Assembly: GCF_900115845.1 (NCBI RefSeq)
Contig: NZ_FOXX01000019.1
Coordinates: 1 to 56,209, forward strand
Direction: 5' to 3'
Source of the DNA: Priestia endophytica DSM 13796
GTDB lineage: Bacteria > Bacillota > Bacilli > Bacillales > Bacillaceae_H
DNA: 56,209 nt
The stretch's first letter is position 1. Each line of letters opens with the position of its first letter. This document shows positions 40,906 through 49,879 of the stretch, in pieces. The notes below the pieces were generated by a model that was given only the letters and a program-made list of their open reading frames with translations, had not been told where the DNA came from and made no database searches. A program made the translations under genes and the position numbers.

Positions 40906-41970
40906 CTATCCGTGATTCTCTGTAAAATTGGAATTACCCATTTGAACAAATTCATCTGGAGCGTGGCACATAAACAGTTTCTCTTCTCTTGTGAATGTAT
41001 AATAAAAGTTAGAGAAAAAATTTTGTTGTACTGTAAGATTACGAGCATTATGTGAATAGTTCATGAAGCTATATGCATTGGTATCATTTTTTAGCGAGGA
41101 ATCCCATGGAGTACCTATTTCTTTTTGAAAAGAGTGAGTCAAATTGAAACAATGTCCTATTTCATGTATAGTAGTCCAAAATTTTGCTCTTTTTACCCAA
41201 GCATCAGGGTTTGGATCATGAGGAGGTGGTACAAAATAACGACTATTATTAAATACCGCAGCTCCTTGTCTGTGATTTTCAATTTCATCAAACATTATAC
41301 CCGAAGTATCTGGATTAATATTATTAGAGGCGTTTAAAAGCCAAATTGTCCAACCAATCGGAAACTTATCCTTCTTAAACATACAATGCTGTAGCATGGC
41401 TTGATGTAATTCATTATTATCCCACATTAGATCACTCCCAGCTAAGCTAAGAGGTATCTTCTTGTTTCCCTCTACCATTAAAACTTCAATACTTGCCCAT
41501 CGAAATACCTCTGGAATTGTTAAATTAAAATTTTTTAATTCACCAGGACGATTAGGGTGCTCATGAGTATTAAAGGACGTTACATAATCTACATTTTCTT
41601 CAGCAGCCATTTCTACAATTACAGTACGCAAATATTGCGGTTTAAATTGGTTAGCGTTAAAGAACAACCATTTCCTATCGTCATAAAAACTAGAGCTTGA
41701 AAGAAAAACATGTAAATTTTTACTCATACCCATGCTATTAATAGTTGAAACTTCCACTTTTTCAAAAGTTAAATGCTCAGGTTTTCTGTAGAATATTTCC
41801 CCAGACCACTTACCTGAAGAATTCTCCTTCACATTCGCAATCCAATGATGTTCAGTTCTATTCAAACCATCGTATTTTGTTCCACTAATTACAGATAAAA
41901 TAGCGTCATACCGAATTACATATTGCTCTTCATCATGTTTCCATGATCCATGTAATCCAAGATCCAGCAT
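40906..41970 (-). CDS. Metzincin-type metalloprotease without signal peptide
   Basis: 354 residues, ATG behind GAGGAGG. HEIGHCFNLTH at 269-279 is HExxHxxNxxH, the metzincin zinc motif with Asn in place of the usual Gly, and SFMNYS at 301-306 is a good Met-turn. No signal peptide, TM helix or propeptide is visible, so export would need another route. Found with a second HEXXH gene on the same strand, both near the CRISPR array. Target unknown. Confidence 0.78.
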   Translation of the reverse strand: MLDLGLHGSWKHDEEQYVIRYDAILSVISGTKYDGLNRTEHHWIANVKENSSGKWSGEIFYRKPEHLTFEKVEVSTINSMGMSKNLHVFLSSSSFYDDRKWLFFNANQFKPQYLRTVIVEMAAEENVDYVTSFNTHEHPNRPGELKNFNLTIPEVFRWASIEVLMVEGNKKIPLSLAGSDLMWDNNELHQAMLQHCMFKKDKFPIGWTIWLLNASNNINPDTSGIMFDEIENHRQGAAVFNNSRYFVPPPHDPNPDAWVKRAKFWTTIHEIGHCFNLTHSFQKEIGTPWDSSLKNDTNAYSFMNYSHNARNLTVQQNFFSNFYYTFTREEKLFMCHAPDEFVQMGNSNFTENHG

Positions 41971-42230
41971 TACAGTGACCTCCTCAAACGCTTAATAGTC
42001 TTCAATATATTTATTTGCTTTTTATCCTTCTTTATACATGGCTAGAGCTTTGAGAAATTATACTTTTATGAACCATTTTAACCTATTCCTTTTTCTCAAT
42101 TCCTATTTACAGTCACAATGCTGTAATGTAATCGATTCAATACTCTCAACTTTCATATACAAGTATTCAGTAAATGAAAATTAGAGGGGAATGTAACCAT
42201 ATGTCGAATGGGTACATTGGAGGCGATAAC

Positions 42231-42635
42231 ATGAATTTTGACCCAATGGCTAGAATTAATCAGCAAGTCAATGATAGCGTGAGGAGACAGAAAGAAGCGA
42301 TAGACAAGATTGTTGAAAATAAAAGAAATGCAGAGCAAATACAAATTGAACAAAGAGATTTTTTGAAGGAAATTTCTGCAGATGTGAAAGGCATAAATGA
42401 AATAATTGCATTGGTAAGAGAAAATAACGAGATAAACGAGCAAACTTTTAAATTATTGCAAGAAGTGCTCACCATTATTACTGCAAAAACTCCTGAAGAA
42501 GCAAATGACATTTTAGGTAATGTAGTAGATACAGCGAATAAAGCAAATGAAACGTGGGGCACAATTCAAGCAATAATATCTTACGGAAAAATGCTTGGAA
42601 AATTAACGTTTCCAGAATCAGGTTTGTTCGATTAA
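42231..42635 (+). CDS. Coiled-coil protein, unknown
   Basis: 134 residues from ATG at 42231 (GGAGG seven bases upstream); an in-frame ATG at 42201 is another option. Mostly coiled coil (residues 10-80), then a short C-terminal helical part. Not recognised. Confidence 0.55.
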   Translation: MNFDPMARINQQVNDSVRRQKEAIDKIVENKRNAEQIQIEQRDFLKEISADVKGINEIIALVRENNEINEQTFKLLQEVLTIITAKTPEEANDILGNVVDTANKANETWGTIQAIISYGKMLGKLTFPESGLFD

Positions 42636-42724
42636 CGTTCCATTTATTTCTTTTCATTTATATATATTTTTACAAACAACATACTGGGCAGTTGATTAAA
42701 TATTTTGAGATATCTTTTTTCAAA

Positions 42725-42777
42725 ACACACAACAAAAGCCCTTCTCATATGAGAGGAGCTTATTTTTTGTGTGTTTG
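42725..42777 (+). terminator. CACACAACAAAAGC hairpin
   Basis: CACACAACAAAAGCCCTTCTC pairs imperfectly with GAGAGGAGCTTATTTTTTGTGTG. It is a long imperfect hairpin downstream of the coiled-coil gene. Confidence 0.55.
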
Positions 42778-42911
42778 TGTGTACTAATAAAAAGTTATTT
42801 AATACTTATACGGCGCTTTTTTATTATTTCGTTATTTTCGTGTTTATGGTGCAGTTCGATAAAAGAACAAAAAGCTAAATAATTATTTATGACTAAAGGA
42901 GATGTTGTTCA

Positions 42912-43718
42912 TTGGAAAAAGAAAATTTTTTACATTATAAAAAAGAGCTCGCTAATTCTATCAAGAAATTTGCAGGGACAGCTAGATTGGCATTTCAATC
43001 TAATATAAAGCCATTTTTCGATCAAGCTAGTGAAGTCCAGAGAACGATTAAGAAGCTTGTAGATACTATTGATTGGGAAGCAATTGAGCAGTACGGTGAG
43101 CTTTCAGATTTTATAGAAAGATGCGCAGGTTTAGGGTGGTCAATGCCTCAACAATTCTTAATTCACATTTATCATGATGCCCCTAAAGAAAACTTAGAAG
43201 AATATATAGTTAGTAAAATAAATGATAAAGAGTTTTTTCTGCCTTTTAAAGGTTATATGATTAGTTCGCTCGAAAAGGATAGACAAAAAGTATTTGGTAA
43301 TACACTGAAATTGATTGATGATGGTTATTATCCTCAAAGTGCATTGCACTGCTTTTCGGTTATAGAATATTTATTAAGGAGTATATCCTCTTCTGACAAA
43401 TCACGTTGGAGCAAGAAATTAATAAATTACACTAAAAGTGAATTAGATCAATTTGAGAATAATGAATTAGATTTATTAATGCTGACGAACATTTTTACCA
43501 CTATCGAAAAAATATTGCTTACCGAGATGTTTGCAAATCATAATGATAAACCTACCGGAATTTTATTATCGAGAAACGAATTATCACACGGTATGGCTAA
43601 TGAGGAAAAGGTAAATAAGGTTGATTGTTATAAATTATTAATGGTTATTTTAACGTTGTCAGAAGCTAAAAATTCATTAGAAAAAAATGAAAATGAAACA
43701 AAGTTAATGGTTGAATAG
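42912..43718 (+). CDS. Helical protein of unknown function
   Basis: 268 residues, TTG start behind AAAGGAGATG. Mostly helical and soluble; SRNELSHGMANEEK near 220 recalls the RN(x)xxH segment of HEPN-like ribonucleases, here as RNELSH, which would suggest an RNase domain, but the match is short. No partner antitoxin gene is evident. Unknown otherwise. Confidence 0.5.
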   Translation: MEKENFLHYKKELANSIKKFAGTARLAFQSNIKPFFDQASEVQRTIKKLVDTIDWEAIEQYGELSDFIERCAGLGWSMPQQFLIHIYHDAPKENLEEYIVSKINDKEFFLPFKGYMISSLEKDRQKVFGNTLKLIDDGYYPQSALHCFSVIEYLLRSISSSDKSRWSKKLINYTKSELDQFENNELDLLMLTNIFTTIEKILLTEMFANHNDKPTGILLSRNELSHGMANEEKVNKVDCYKLLMVILTLSEAKNSLEKNENETKLMVE

Positions 43719-43864
43719 TTCCATTATCAATACTTTTATGAATTATTTTAACTTATCCATATTTCCCTTCTCTATATTCTTATAAAGAAATCAGTAAAAT
43801 CACAGAGATACAAGCATAGAATTAGAGTATAATTGGGTTAGAATGGATAAGGAGGAAATAAAAA

Positions 43865-44155
43865 ATGAATGAACCTATTTTAGAAGACTTTATCTGTTCA
43901 TTTGATACAGATTTAGAAAAAGAAGAGGATTTTAAGATCGTCTGTCGTTTCCCTAATGAGTTAGGAGTCGTCATTTATAAATCCCTTACATTTACAAACA
44001 ACAAGTACTATACAACCCCTATTCGTTTCTTTAAAAAGTCTTATCATATAAGTGGAACAGGTGATTTCTCACAAGAAGTTCAACGGTTGGACACGATCCA
44101 AGAGGTACGTCAGTTTGCAAAAGGTATATATGAAAAGGAACTTGTTTATTCATAA
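43865..44155 (+). CDS. Small protein, unknown
   Basis: 96 residues, AAGGAGG before ATG, beta-rich with a central Lys/Tyr-rich stretch. Begins the run leading to the small SOS-linked genes. No family recognised. Confidence 0.5.
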   Translation: MNEPILEDFICSFDTDLEKEEDFKIVCRFPNELGVVIYKSLTFTNNKYYTTPIRFFKKSYHISGTGDFSQEVQRLDTIQEVRQFAKGIYEKELVYS

Positions 44156-44218
44156 TTATTTGATTGCTAAAACTTGTGATACTATGGAAGAAACTTTTGA
44201 AAAAGAGGAGTAAATCCT

Positions 44219-44383
44219 ATGATAATGTATCAAGAATATACATTAAGAGATGGAACCAAAAAGTCTATAAAAGTGGTAGAAGGGCGTTCTTATAAAGAAG
44301 AAATAAAGCTGTTGGGCATCACAGAACGAGACATTCTTTCTATGCAGTTGTTAGATAAGAAATCACTACAAAAACCAAAATAA
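44219..44383 (+). CDS. 54-residue small protein near uvrX
   Basis: AAAAGAGGAG lies before ATG at 44219. The product begins MIMYQEYTLRDGTKKSI. A frameshifted paralogue is at 39756-39890. Small genes (yolD-like) often precede uvrX, but the similarity to YolD is not convincing. Confidence 0.55.
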   Translation: MIMYQEYTLRDGTKKSIKVVEGRSYKEEIKLLGITERDILSMQLLDKKSLQKPK

Positions 44384-44395
44384 ACGTTCATACAA

Positions 44396-44426
44396 AAAGC
44401 GCTGTCTATACGACAACGCTTTTTTG
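44396..44426 (+). terminator. AAAAAGCG terminator
   Basis: AAAAAGCGCTGTC pairs with GACAACGCTTTTTT, just after the small gene. Confidence 0.75.
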
Positions 44427-44536
44427 TGTAAATCGGGGCATTCATATCATTCATCATAGTCTTTCTTTTTATTCTTAATTATTTACTCCTTTTCAAATAT
44501 TATGGAATACGTCCATCTTTTAATAGATTGAATAAA

Positions 44537-44570
44537 GAACTTACGTTCGTATATAATAGAACAAACGTTC
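44537..44570 (+). promoter_or_regulatory. Two LexA (DinR) boxes
   Basis: GAACTTACGTTC (44537-44548) and GAACAAACGTTC (44559-44570) both match the Bacillus SOS consensus GAAC-N4-GTTC, the second overlapping the likely promoter of uvrX. Confidence 0.85.
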
Positions 44571-44591
44571 TTTGTTAGAGAGGTTATTTCA

Positions 44592-45857
44592 ATGGATTAT
44601 GAGCAGATTCCAAATCGAATCATCATGTGTATAGACATGAAATCATTCTTTGCTTCTGTTTCATGTGTGATAAGAAGATTAGATCCTTTAAAAACAAGAC
44701 TTGCTGTTGTAGGAGACACAAAACGGTCAGGATCTGTCGTATTGGCTGCTACACCTTTATTAAAGAAAGAAGGGATTAAGACAGGAAGTCGACTTTTCGA
44801 GATCCCTAAAAGGAAAGATATTCATGTGGTAAACCCTTCTATGGAGCGATATGTGAAAGCTTCTAATTATATTTCAAGCCTAGTGTTACAATATGTTGCT
44901 CCAGAAGATTTCCACGCCTATAGTATTGATGAATTGTTCATTGATGTCACAGCTTCTTTACACTTATTTGCTCGGACGCCAGAAGCATTAGCTCATAAAA
45001 TCATCCATGAGATTTATCAAAAAACAAGACTGACAGCTACAATAGGTATCGGTCCTAATCTCTTGTTAGCTAAAGTTAGTTTAGATCATGAAGCCAAACG
45101 TAACCCAAGAGGAATAGCTTATTGGCGGTATGAAGATGTACCTCATAAGTTATGGTCTATCTATCCTATGAGAGATTTCTGGGGGATTTCATCAGCTACA
45201 GAAAGACGATTAAACGGTTTAGGGATACAATCCCTTAAAGAATTAGCCCTATCTTCTAAAGAACTATTGCAAAAAGAATTCGGTGTTCTAGGTACAGAGC
45301 TTCATCAACATGCTAATGGCATTGATTATAGTCGTATTTCGGAAGTCTACATTCCTCATTCTCGCTCATTCGGAAAGAGTCAAATTCTACTTCGAGATTA
45401 TACTAGTCGAAAAGAAATTGAATTACTACTATTAGAACTCTTGGATGATGTTTGCTTTCGCTTACGGCTCCATCAAGTTGTAGCGCAAACTATTCATTTA
45501 TCCATTGGCTATAGCAAACAAACAGGGAAAGGATTTTCTAGACAAAAGAAAATGATCCGGGCCTCTAACTTAAGCCAAGATATTTTCCCTTACTGTTTAA
45601 CCATTTTACATACGTATGACACTGGAATGCCGATTCGATCCATAGGAATTTCTTTATCGAATACAACGATTCAAGAGGAAGAGCAAATGAGCTTATTTGA
45701 AGATATTGATAAGCGTGAAAAAGCCTATGCGCTTGCTAAGACAGTTGATGAAATTCGTACTCGCTATGGGAAGAATAGCCTTCTTCGGGCTTCAAGCGCT
45801 CTCGATTATTCAACAGCTCGTTATCGAAATGGCTTAATGGGAGGACACAAAGCATAG
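44592..45857 (+). CDS. uvrX: UvrX-type Y-family DNA polymerase
   Basis: 421 residues. CIDMKSFFASV with Asp15 and YSIDELFIDVT with Asp113-Glu114 are the catalytic palm motifs; the finger, little-finger regions and the SLFED-like beta-clamp motif (MSLFEDID) follow. AGAGAGG precedes ATG. Lesion-bypass polymerases of this type are carried by Bacillus phages and plasmids. The two LexA boxes show SOS control. Confidence 0.9.
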   Translation: MDYEQIPNRIIMCIDMKSFFASVSCVIRRLDPLKTRLAVVGDTKRSGSVVLAATPLLKKEGIKTGSRLFEIPKRKDIHVVNPSMERYVKASNYISSLVLQYVAPEDFHAYSIDELFIDVTASLHLFARTPEALAHKIIHEIYQKTRLTATIGIGPNLLLAKVSLDHEAKRNPRGIAYWRYEDVPHKLWSIYPMRDFWGISSATERRLNGLGIQSLKELALSSKELLQKEFGVLGTELHQHANGIDYSRISEVYIPHSRSFGKSQILLRDYTSRKEIELLLLELLDDVCFRLRLHQVVAQTIHLSIGYSKQTGKGFSRQKKMIRASNLSQDIFPYCLTILHTYDTGMPIRSIGISLSNTTIQEEEQMSLFEDIDKREKAYALAKTVDEIRTRYGKNSLLRASSALDYSTARYRNGLMGGHKA

Positions 45858-45935
45858 GGAAGGGAAGTGGAGAAGAAGAAAATAATAAAGGAAAGCTAAG
45901 TAACCTGATTGACATTTACTTTATATAAAAATAAA

Positions 45936-45955
45936 AGCTACTCTTTAGAGTAGCT
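45936..45955 (+). terminator. AGCTACTCT terminator
   Basis: AGCTACTCT-tt-AGAGTAGCT hairpin between uvrX and the convergent zinc-ribbon gene. Confidence 0.75.
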
Positions 45956-45987
45956 GAAATATAAATACATTTATATTATTGAACCTA

Positions 45988-46170
45988 TTACAGATTCTTA
46001 GTCAACCCACAAGTGGTACACTTACGTAGATATTGTCCATTTCCAACTTTAGTTTTAAATCTTGCATTTCCACAATGGTCGCATCGACCACTGATGCGAT
46101 CAGGTAATTCAGAGTATTCATAAACCTTATTTAAATCAAGGTTTGCATATTTATCTTCGTTGTTTTCCAT
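45988..46170 (-). CDS. 60-residue zinc-ribbon protein
   Basis: CDHCGNARF and CTTCGL form a CxxC...CxxC zinc ribbon in the C-terminal half. GGAGG precedes ATG. Last gene of the operon from 47031. Confidence 0.6.
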   Translation of the reverse strand: MENNEDKYANLDLNKVYEYSELPDRISGRCDHCGNARFKTKVGNGQYLRKCTTCGLTKNL

Positions 46171-46270
46171 AGTACCTATAAACCTCCATCATTCAATACA
46201 TGCTGACTCATCATAACATAAAGATTAATAAAAAGCCTTCTAAGTATACTTAAAAGGCTTTATCTCTATA

Positions 46271-46648
46271 TTAAACATTTTCTTCTCTTTTTCTTCTCAA
46301 ATTTGCTCTTATGATTTCCTTTCTAAAATATTTTCCATGAAGTTCAAAAAAGATTAAAGTTAGGATTGCGAAAATGAAAAATCCTCTATTATAATAGCTT
46401 GTGTTTTCTATACTATCTCGATATTTTTGAAAGAAAACAACTGTAAGTAAGCCAGAGGTTACGCCCAGTAATAAATAAGCATAGCTATCCTTTTTATTAA
46501 ATATCAAAGTAAATATAGCTAAACTTAAAGCAAGGATGACACAGGTAGCAATTCCCTCATTCAAATCATTTAAGATAAGTTTTTCAAACTTTGCAACACT
46601 GACTCCAATCCATTCTCCGACTATTTCAAGGGGTTTAAGAATATCCAT
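46271..46648 (-). CDS. Four-TM membrane protein, unknown
   Basis: 125 residues. A charged N-terminus and four TM helices. AAGGAGAT precedes ATG. It pairs with the next small membrane gene, four bases away. Confidence 0.55.
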   Translation of the reverse strand: MDILKPLEIVGEWIGVSVAKFEKLILNDLNEGIATCVILALSLAIFTLIFNKKDSYAYLLLGVTSGLLTVVFFQKYRDSIENTSYYNRGFFIFAILTLIFFELHGKYFRKEIIRANLRRKREENV

Positions 46649-46651
46649 GTA

Positions 46652-46981
46652 TTAAATCTCCTTCCTCTGAAATGTTCCAGTCACAGGTTTTTTCTTTGGC
46701 TTTGTTGGTACGTCTTCAAAAATGGCTGCTGCTAAGTAAAAGAAGATGGCAACACCACTTGTGATAGCAGCTCCAGTCATATAATTTAATTCAGGATTAG
46801 CACCAATTGAGGAAAAACTGAATACATGACTTACTAAAATTAGAGATGTTATAACATTTATTGTGCCTATACTCATAAATCCTGCACGCCATTTCTTTTT
46901 AAGGAAAAGCATAAGATATACAAGGGAAAGGAAAGAAAGGGGAACCTTATAATCATCAATAAACCACATAATAGCTTCCAT
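46652..46981 (-). CDS. Three-TM membrane protein, unknown
   Basis: 109 residues with three TM helices and a Lys/Pro-rich tail (DVPTKPKKKPVTGTFQ). Starts at ATG 46981 behind GGAGGAG, first gene of an operon behind a shared promoter cassette. Confidence 0.55.
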   Translation of the reverse strand: MEAIMWFIDDYKVPLSFLSLVYLMLFLKKKWRAGFMSIGTINVITSLILVSHVFSFSSIGANPELNYMTGAAITSGVAIFFYLAAAIFEDVPTKPKKKPVTGTFQRKEI

Positions 46982-47030
46982 ATAAATACTCCTCCATATT
47001 TCAACTTAAGATTTATAACATCAACCTTTA

Positions 47031-47059
47031 TATAATATATTATAACATAAATGATTATA
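47031..47059 (-). promoter_or_regulatory. Shared promoter cassette, operon 46-47 kb
   Basis: ATATTATAACATAAATGATT on the plus strand; TGTTATAAT extended -10 on the minus strand, 50 bases before the gene start at 46981. Confidence 0.7.
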
Positions 47060-47138
47060 AATTGTAATAGATAGATGTGAAAAACAAGAAAAAAGAGCAC
47101 TTTATAAGCACTCCTTGCATTATATATGCAGTATTCAA

Positions 47139-47378
47139 TTAGTTCTTTTCTATTTCGTAACCTACTAAGATATCACAATCTTCATCTTCATAAATGGGAG
47201 TTAACGTATATAATTCCGCACTAGCTTCTGTATTATATTCTCCTGTGCATTTCCAACATTCAGTGTAACATTCGGTATTCCAACCAACCAGTGCATAAAC
47301 CTCGTTTCCTTCTAATTCCACTAAAGAAATATCTTCGTCATTCCACCAAGTTCCTACATTCTTTAAAACTTGCCTCAT
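47139..47378 (-). CDS. Acidic Trp/Cys-containing protein, unknown
   Basis: 79 residues with two CxxC-like parts (ECYTECWKC). The ATG follows the stop of the 47379 gene directly (TAA ATG), so they are coupled. It ends the operon from 51.6 kb; a weak hairpin follows at 47091-47130. Confidence 0.5.
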   Translation of the reverse strand: MRQVLKNVGTWWNDEDISLVELEGNEVYALVGWNTECYTECWKCTGEYNTEASAELYTLTPIYEDEDCDILVGYEIEKN

Positions 47379-47534
47379 TTAAACACGTCCTTCTTTAGCT
47401 AGGTTCTTTTTAGTAGACTTAAGGGATTCTCCAAGAACACTATTTTGGCCAAGAAGTTTATTTATTTCACTTTCAGATAAGCTTTTAGCTGTATCTACAA
47501 AAAAACCCGTTTCCTTCACCTTGTTATTTTCCAT
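47379..47534 (-). CDS. 51-residue protein, unknown
   Basis: ATG at 47534, with a modest GAGGG site upstream. Translation starts MENNKVKETGFFVDTAKS. Its stop abuts the next start, which supports translation. Not recognised. Confidence 0.5.
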   Translation of the reverse strand: MENNKVKETGFFVDTAKSLSESEINKLLGQNSVLGESLKSTKKNLAKEGRV

Positions 47535-47558
47535 TTTTATTTCCCTCACTTTATAGAA

Positions 47559-48089
47559 TTAATGTAAATTATCCATACCATGAAGCATTCTAATCATTTC
47601 GTGATGAATGTGGTGCCTAGTTTCCCCATAAGTTGTATGGTCATTTTTTTCGAGAAAATCAATCATCAATTTTCTTAACTTATAAAACCTCGCTACCTCT
47701 CTTAAGAAATATTCCATATACTCATCTTTTCTTCCAGCAGAAGGAAAATTGTGTATTGCATCTGCAAGTAAACCCATGCATCGAGTACAATAAGGAGGTA
47801 TATCATTTACAGCCATTCCGATATTTCTTTGACTGCAAAGGAAACTTACTATAATATCATTACACTTATCTACTAACTCGCCTTTAGATAAGGCCCTCAA
47901 CTTTTCAAGTGTATCTTCATCCTCTTTAGAACGAAATGAAGCTTGTTGGACTTCTTCCTCAAATTTATCAACAAGTTTCTGTTCTTGTTCTTTATATACA
48001 TCTATACGTTTTTCATGAATATACTCATAAGTTCTTACTTGTCTTTCTAAACTTTTAATTTTGTCATATTTTTTACTTCGTAAAAACAT
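47559..48089 (-). CDS. Coiled-coil protein, unknown
   Basis: 176 residues. N-terminal coiled coil (about 10-75), then a domain with a YCTRC pair and a C-terminal HHIHHEMIR His cluster. GGGGG upstream of ATG. Unknown. Confidence 0.5.
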   Translation of the reverse strand: MFLRSKKYDKIKSLERQVRTYEYIHEKRIDVYKEQEQKLVDKFEEEVQQASFRSKEDEDTLEKLRALSKGELVDKCNDIIVSFLCSQRNIGMAVNDIPPYCTRCMGLLADAIHNFPSAGRKDEYMEYFLREVARFYKLRKLMIDFLEKNDHTTYGETRHHIHHEMIRMLHGMDNLH

Positions 48090-48125
48090 CTCCCATAAAC
48101 CCCCTGCTTAGCTATGAATTTAATC

Positions 48126-48779
48126 TTATACTCTGAGACTTGATAATCTGTTTAACATTTCTTCGTTACTGTTATTAGTAATTCTTTTAGTTGATTTAAA
48201 TTGATATTGTGAAGGGAGCTGATCTATTAGGTTTTTCATTTCATCATAAGGTAAATAAACTTCTAAATCATCAATATCAAAAATAGTAGTAAATTTAAAA
48301 CCTATTGATATATAGTCCAATCCAAATCCAGAAACAGACTGGAACCAAAAATCCCATTCAGTAAAGGCTAGTAAAGTAAATAATTCATTTTTATGGATAG
48401 ACTTTGTAATGTAGCATAAAGAAATAAAATCACTTGGAGAATTAGCAATAGCCTTTAATACCATCATTTGTTCTTCACTAAATGATGGATTAGGAAGAGC
48501 TTTTATTTCTTCTAAACGTTTTTTAATCAGAGGGAGAAATTCATCTTGAAAAGGAAATTCATCATATGAAGCTTTAGTTTGCAGGATTTCATCATAAGTT
48601 AGTTCATTTTGAAAATATTGATTTAAAGCCTCCTTATTAAAAACACTATGATAGCCACCCCAATTTAAAGGGGAATATCCATTTTCTAAGAATGTCTCTT
48701 TAAATAATAAGAATTCTACAGGGTCTGCTTTAATGGCAACATCTATGTCAATATAATCTAACAGCTCAATTAAATTCAT
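48126..48779 (-). CDS. Unknown protein, paralogue of the 49205 gene
   Basis: 217 residues sharing whole-length similarity with 49205-49879: DPVEFLLFKETFLENGYSP, YITKSIHKNELFTLLAFTEW, VYLPYDEMKNLIDQLP (shown in pieces). GAGGGAG precedes ATG. The middle SLxYITKSIHK element is the most conserved. Two copies in one operon suggest that they form a heteromer or have diverged partners. Function unknown. Confidence 0.6.
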   Translation of the reverse strand: MNLIELLDYIDIDVAIKADPVEFLLFKETFLENGYSPLNWGGYHSVFNKEALNQYFQNELTYDEILQTKASYDEFPFQDEFLPLIKKRLEEIKALPNPSFSEEQMMVLKAIANSPSDFISLCYITKSIHKNELFTLLAFTEWDFWFQSVSGFGLDYISIGFKFTTIFDIDDLEVYLPYDEMKNLIDQLPSQYQFKSTKRITNNSNEEMLNRLSSLRV

Positions 48780-48780
48780 T

Positions 48781-49170
48781 TTACAACTCCCTCAAATTTG
48801 GTGTTACATACTTTTCAATAGCCTCTTGAATAGAATTAGCTTCTCTATCATCTTGTTCACTATCTAAATATATCGGTACTACTCTTCCTGTATCCCATAC
48901 TTTTAAATCAAAGCTTTTATCTGTTGACTTATTGTAAAAGCAGTAACAAAAAGATATCGGAATTTCAACTAGCGCCCACCCTGTAATATCAAAATTTTCT
49001 TTTTCAATATAAGCTATACAATTATACAAACGAGCTAATTCTCCATCTTCCCCTTTGTATTTTACTTGTTTCAGTTTTCTCATATTAAAAATGTAGTTTT
49101 TTAATAATGCTCCTAACTGGTCAGGAGTAGTGTTTTTTAATAATTCTTCCGCAATTTTTAATTTATTCAT
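48781..49170 (-). CDS. Small protein between two paralogues, unknown
   Basis: 129 residues, ending one base before the next start. Mixed fold, no motif recognised. Its place between the paralogous pair suggests a joint complex. Confidence 0.55.
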   Translation of the reverse strand: MNKLKIAEELLKNTTPDQLGALLKNYIFNMRKLKQVKYKGEDGELARLYNCIAYIEKENFDITGWALVEIPISFCYCFYNKSTDKSFDLKVWDTGRVVPIYLDSEQDDREANSIQEAIEKYVTPNLREL

Positions 49171-49204
49171 TAAAGAGATCCCCCCTTTATATATGACTCT
49201 GTTC

Positions 49205-49879
49205 TTATACTTTAAAGCTTGATAAGTAATTTAATATCTCCTTATCTCTTTTTTCAAGAGATTTTTTGGTGAATTCTAAGTGTTCATAAATTTTTTCATA
49301 ATGATAGTGGGGAAGTTGATCTATTAGGTTTTTCATTTCATCATAAGGTAAATAAACTTCTAATTCATCAATGTCAAAGATACTAATAGATTCAAAAATG
49401 ATAGCTGCATAACCCCATCCACCTCCAAAAGCAGTCATGAAACCAGGATTCCACTCTGTTAAAGCTAACAAAGTTAATAACTCATGTTTATGGATAGACT
49501 TTGTAATATAGGGTAAAGAAATAAATGCATTTGGAGTATCCAGTAGAGAACGAAATATAATCATCTTCTCTTCATCCCATACAGGTTCAGGAAGAGTTTC
49601 GATTTCCTCTAAACGCTCTTTGATTAAAGGAATGAATATGTCTTGAAAGGGTAATTCAATCTCTGGTAAGTCTACAGATTGTAGAATATCATGATAGGTT
49701 ATCTCGTCTTGAAAATATTTATTTAGCGTTTCCTTACTAAAAACTGTTCGATATCCACCCAAATATAAAGGTGTATACTCTTTTTCTAAATGTAGTTCTT
49801 TAAATAACAAAAATTCTACAGGGTTAGTTGTAATATCAGGGTCTATTTTAATACGATCTAATAATTTAACTAAATTCAT
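49205..49879 (-). CDS. Unknown protein, paralogue of the 48126 gene
   Basis: 224 residues, aligned with the 48126 product over its length; the C-terminal 30 residues differ. Start overlaps the upstream stop (ATGA), so it is coupled. Function unknown. Confidence 0.6.
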   Translation of the reverse strand: MNLVKLLDRIKIDPDITTNPVEFLLFKELHLEKEYTPLYLGGYRTVFSKETLNKYFQDEITYHDILQSVDLPEIELPFQDIFIPLIKERLEEIETLPEPVWDEEKMIIFRSLLDTPNAFISLPYITKSIHKHELLTLLALTEWNPGFMTAFGGGWGYAAIIFESISIFDIDELEVYLPYDEMKNLIDQLPHYHYEKIYEHLEFTKKSLEKRDKEILNYLSSFKV

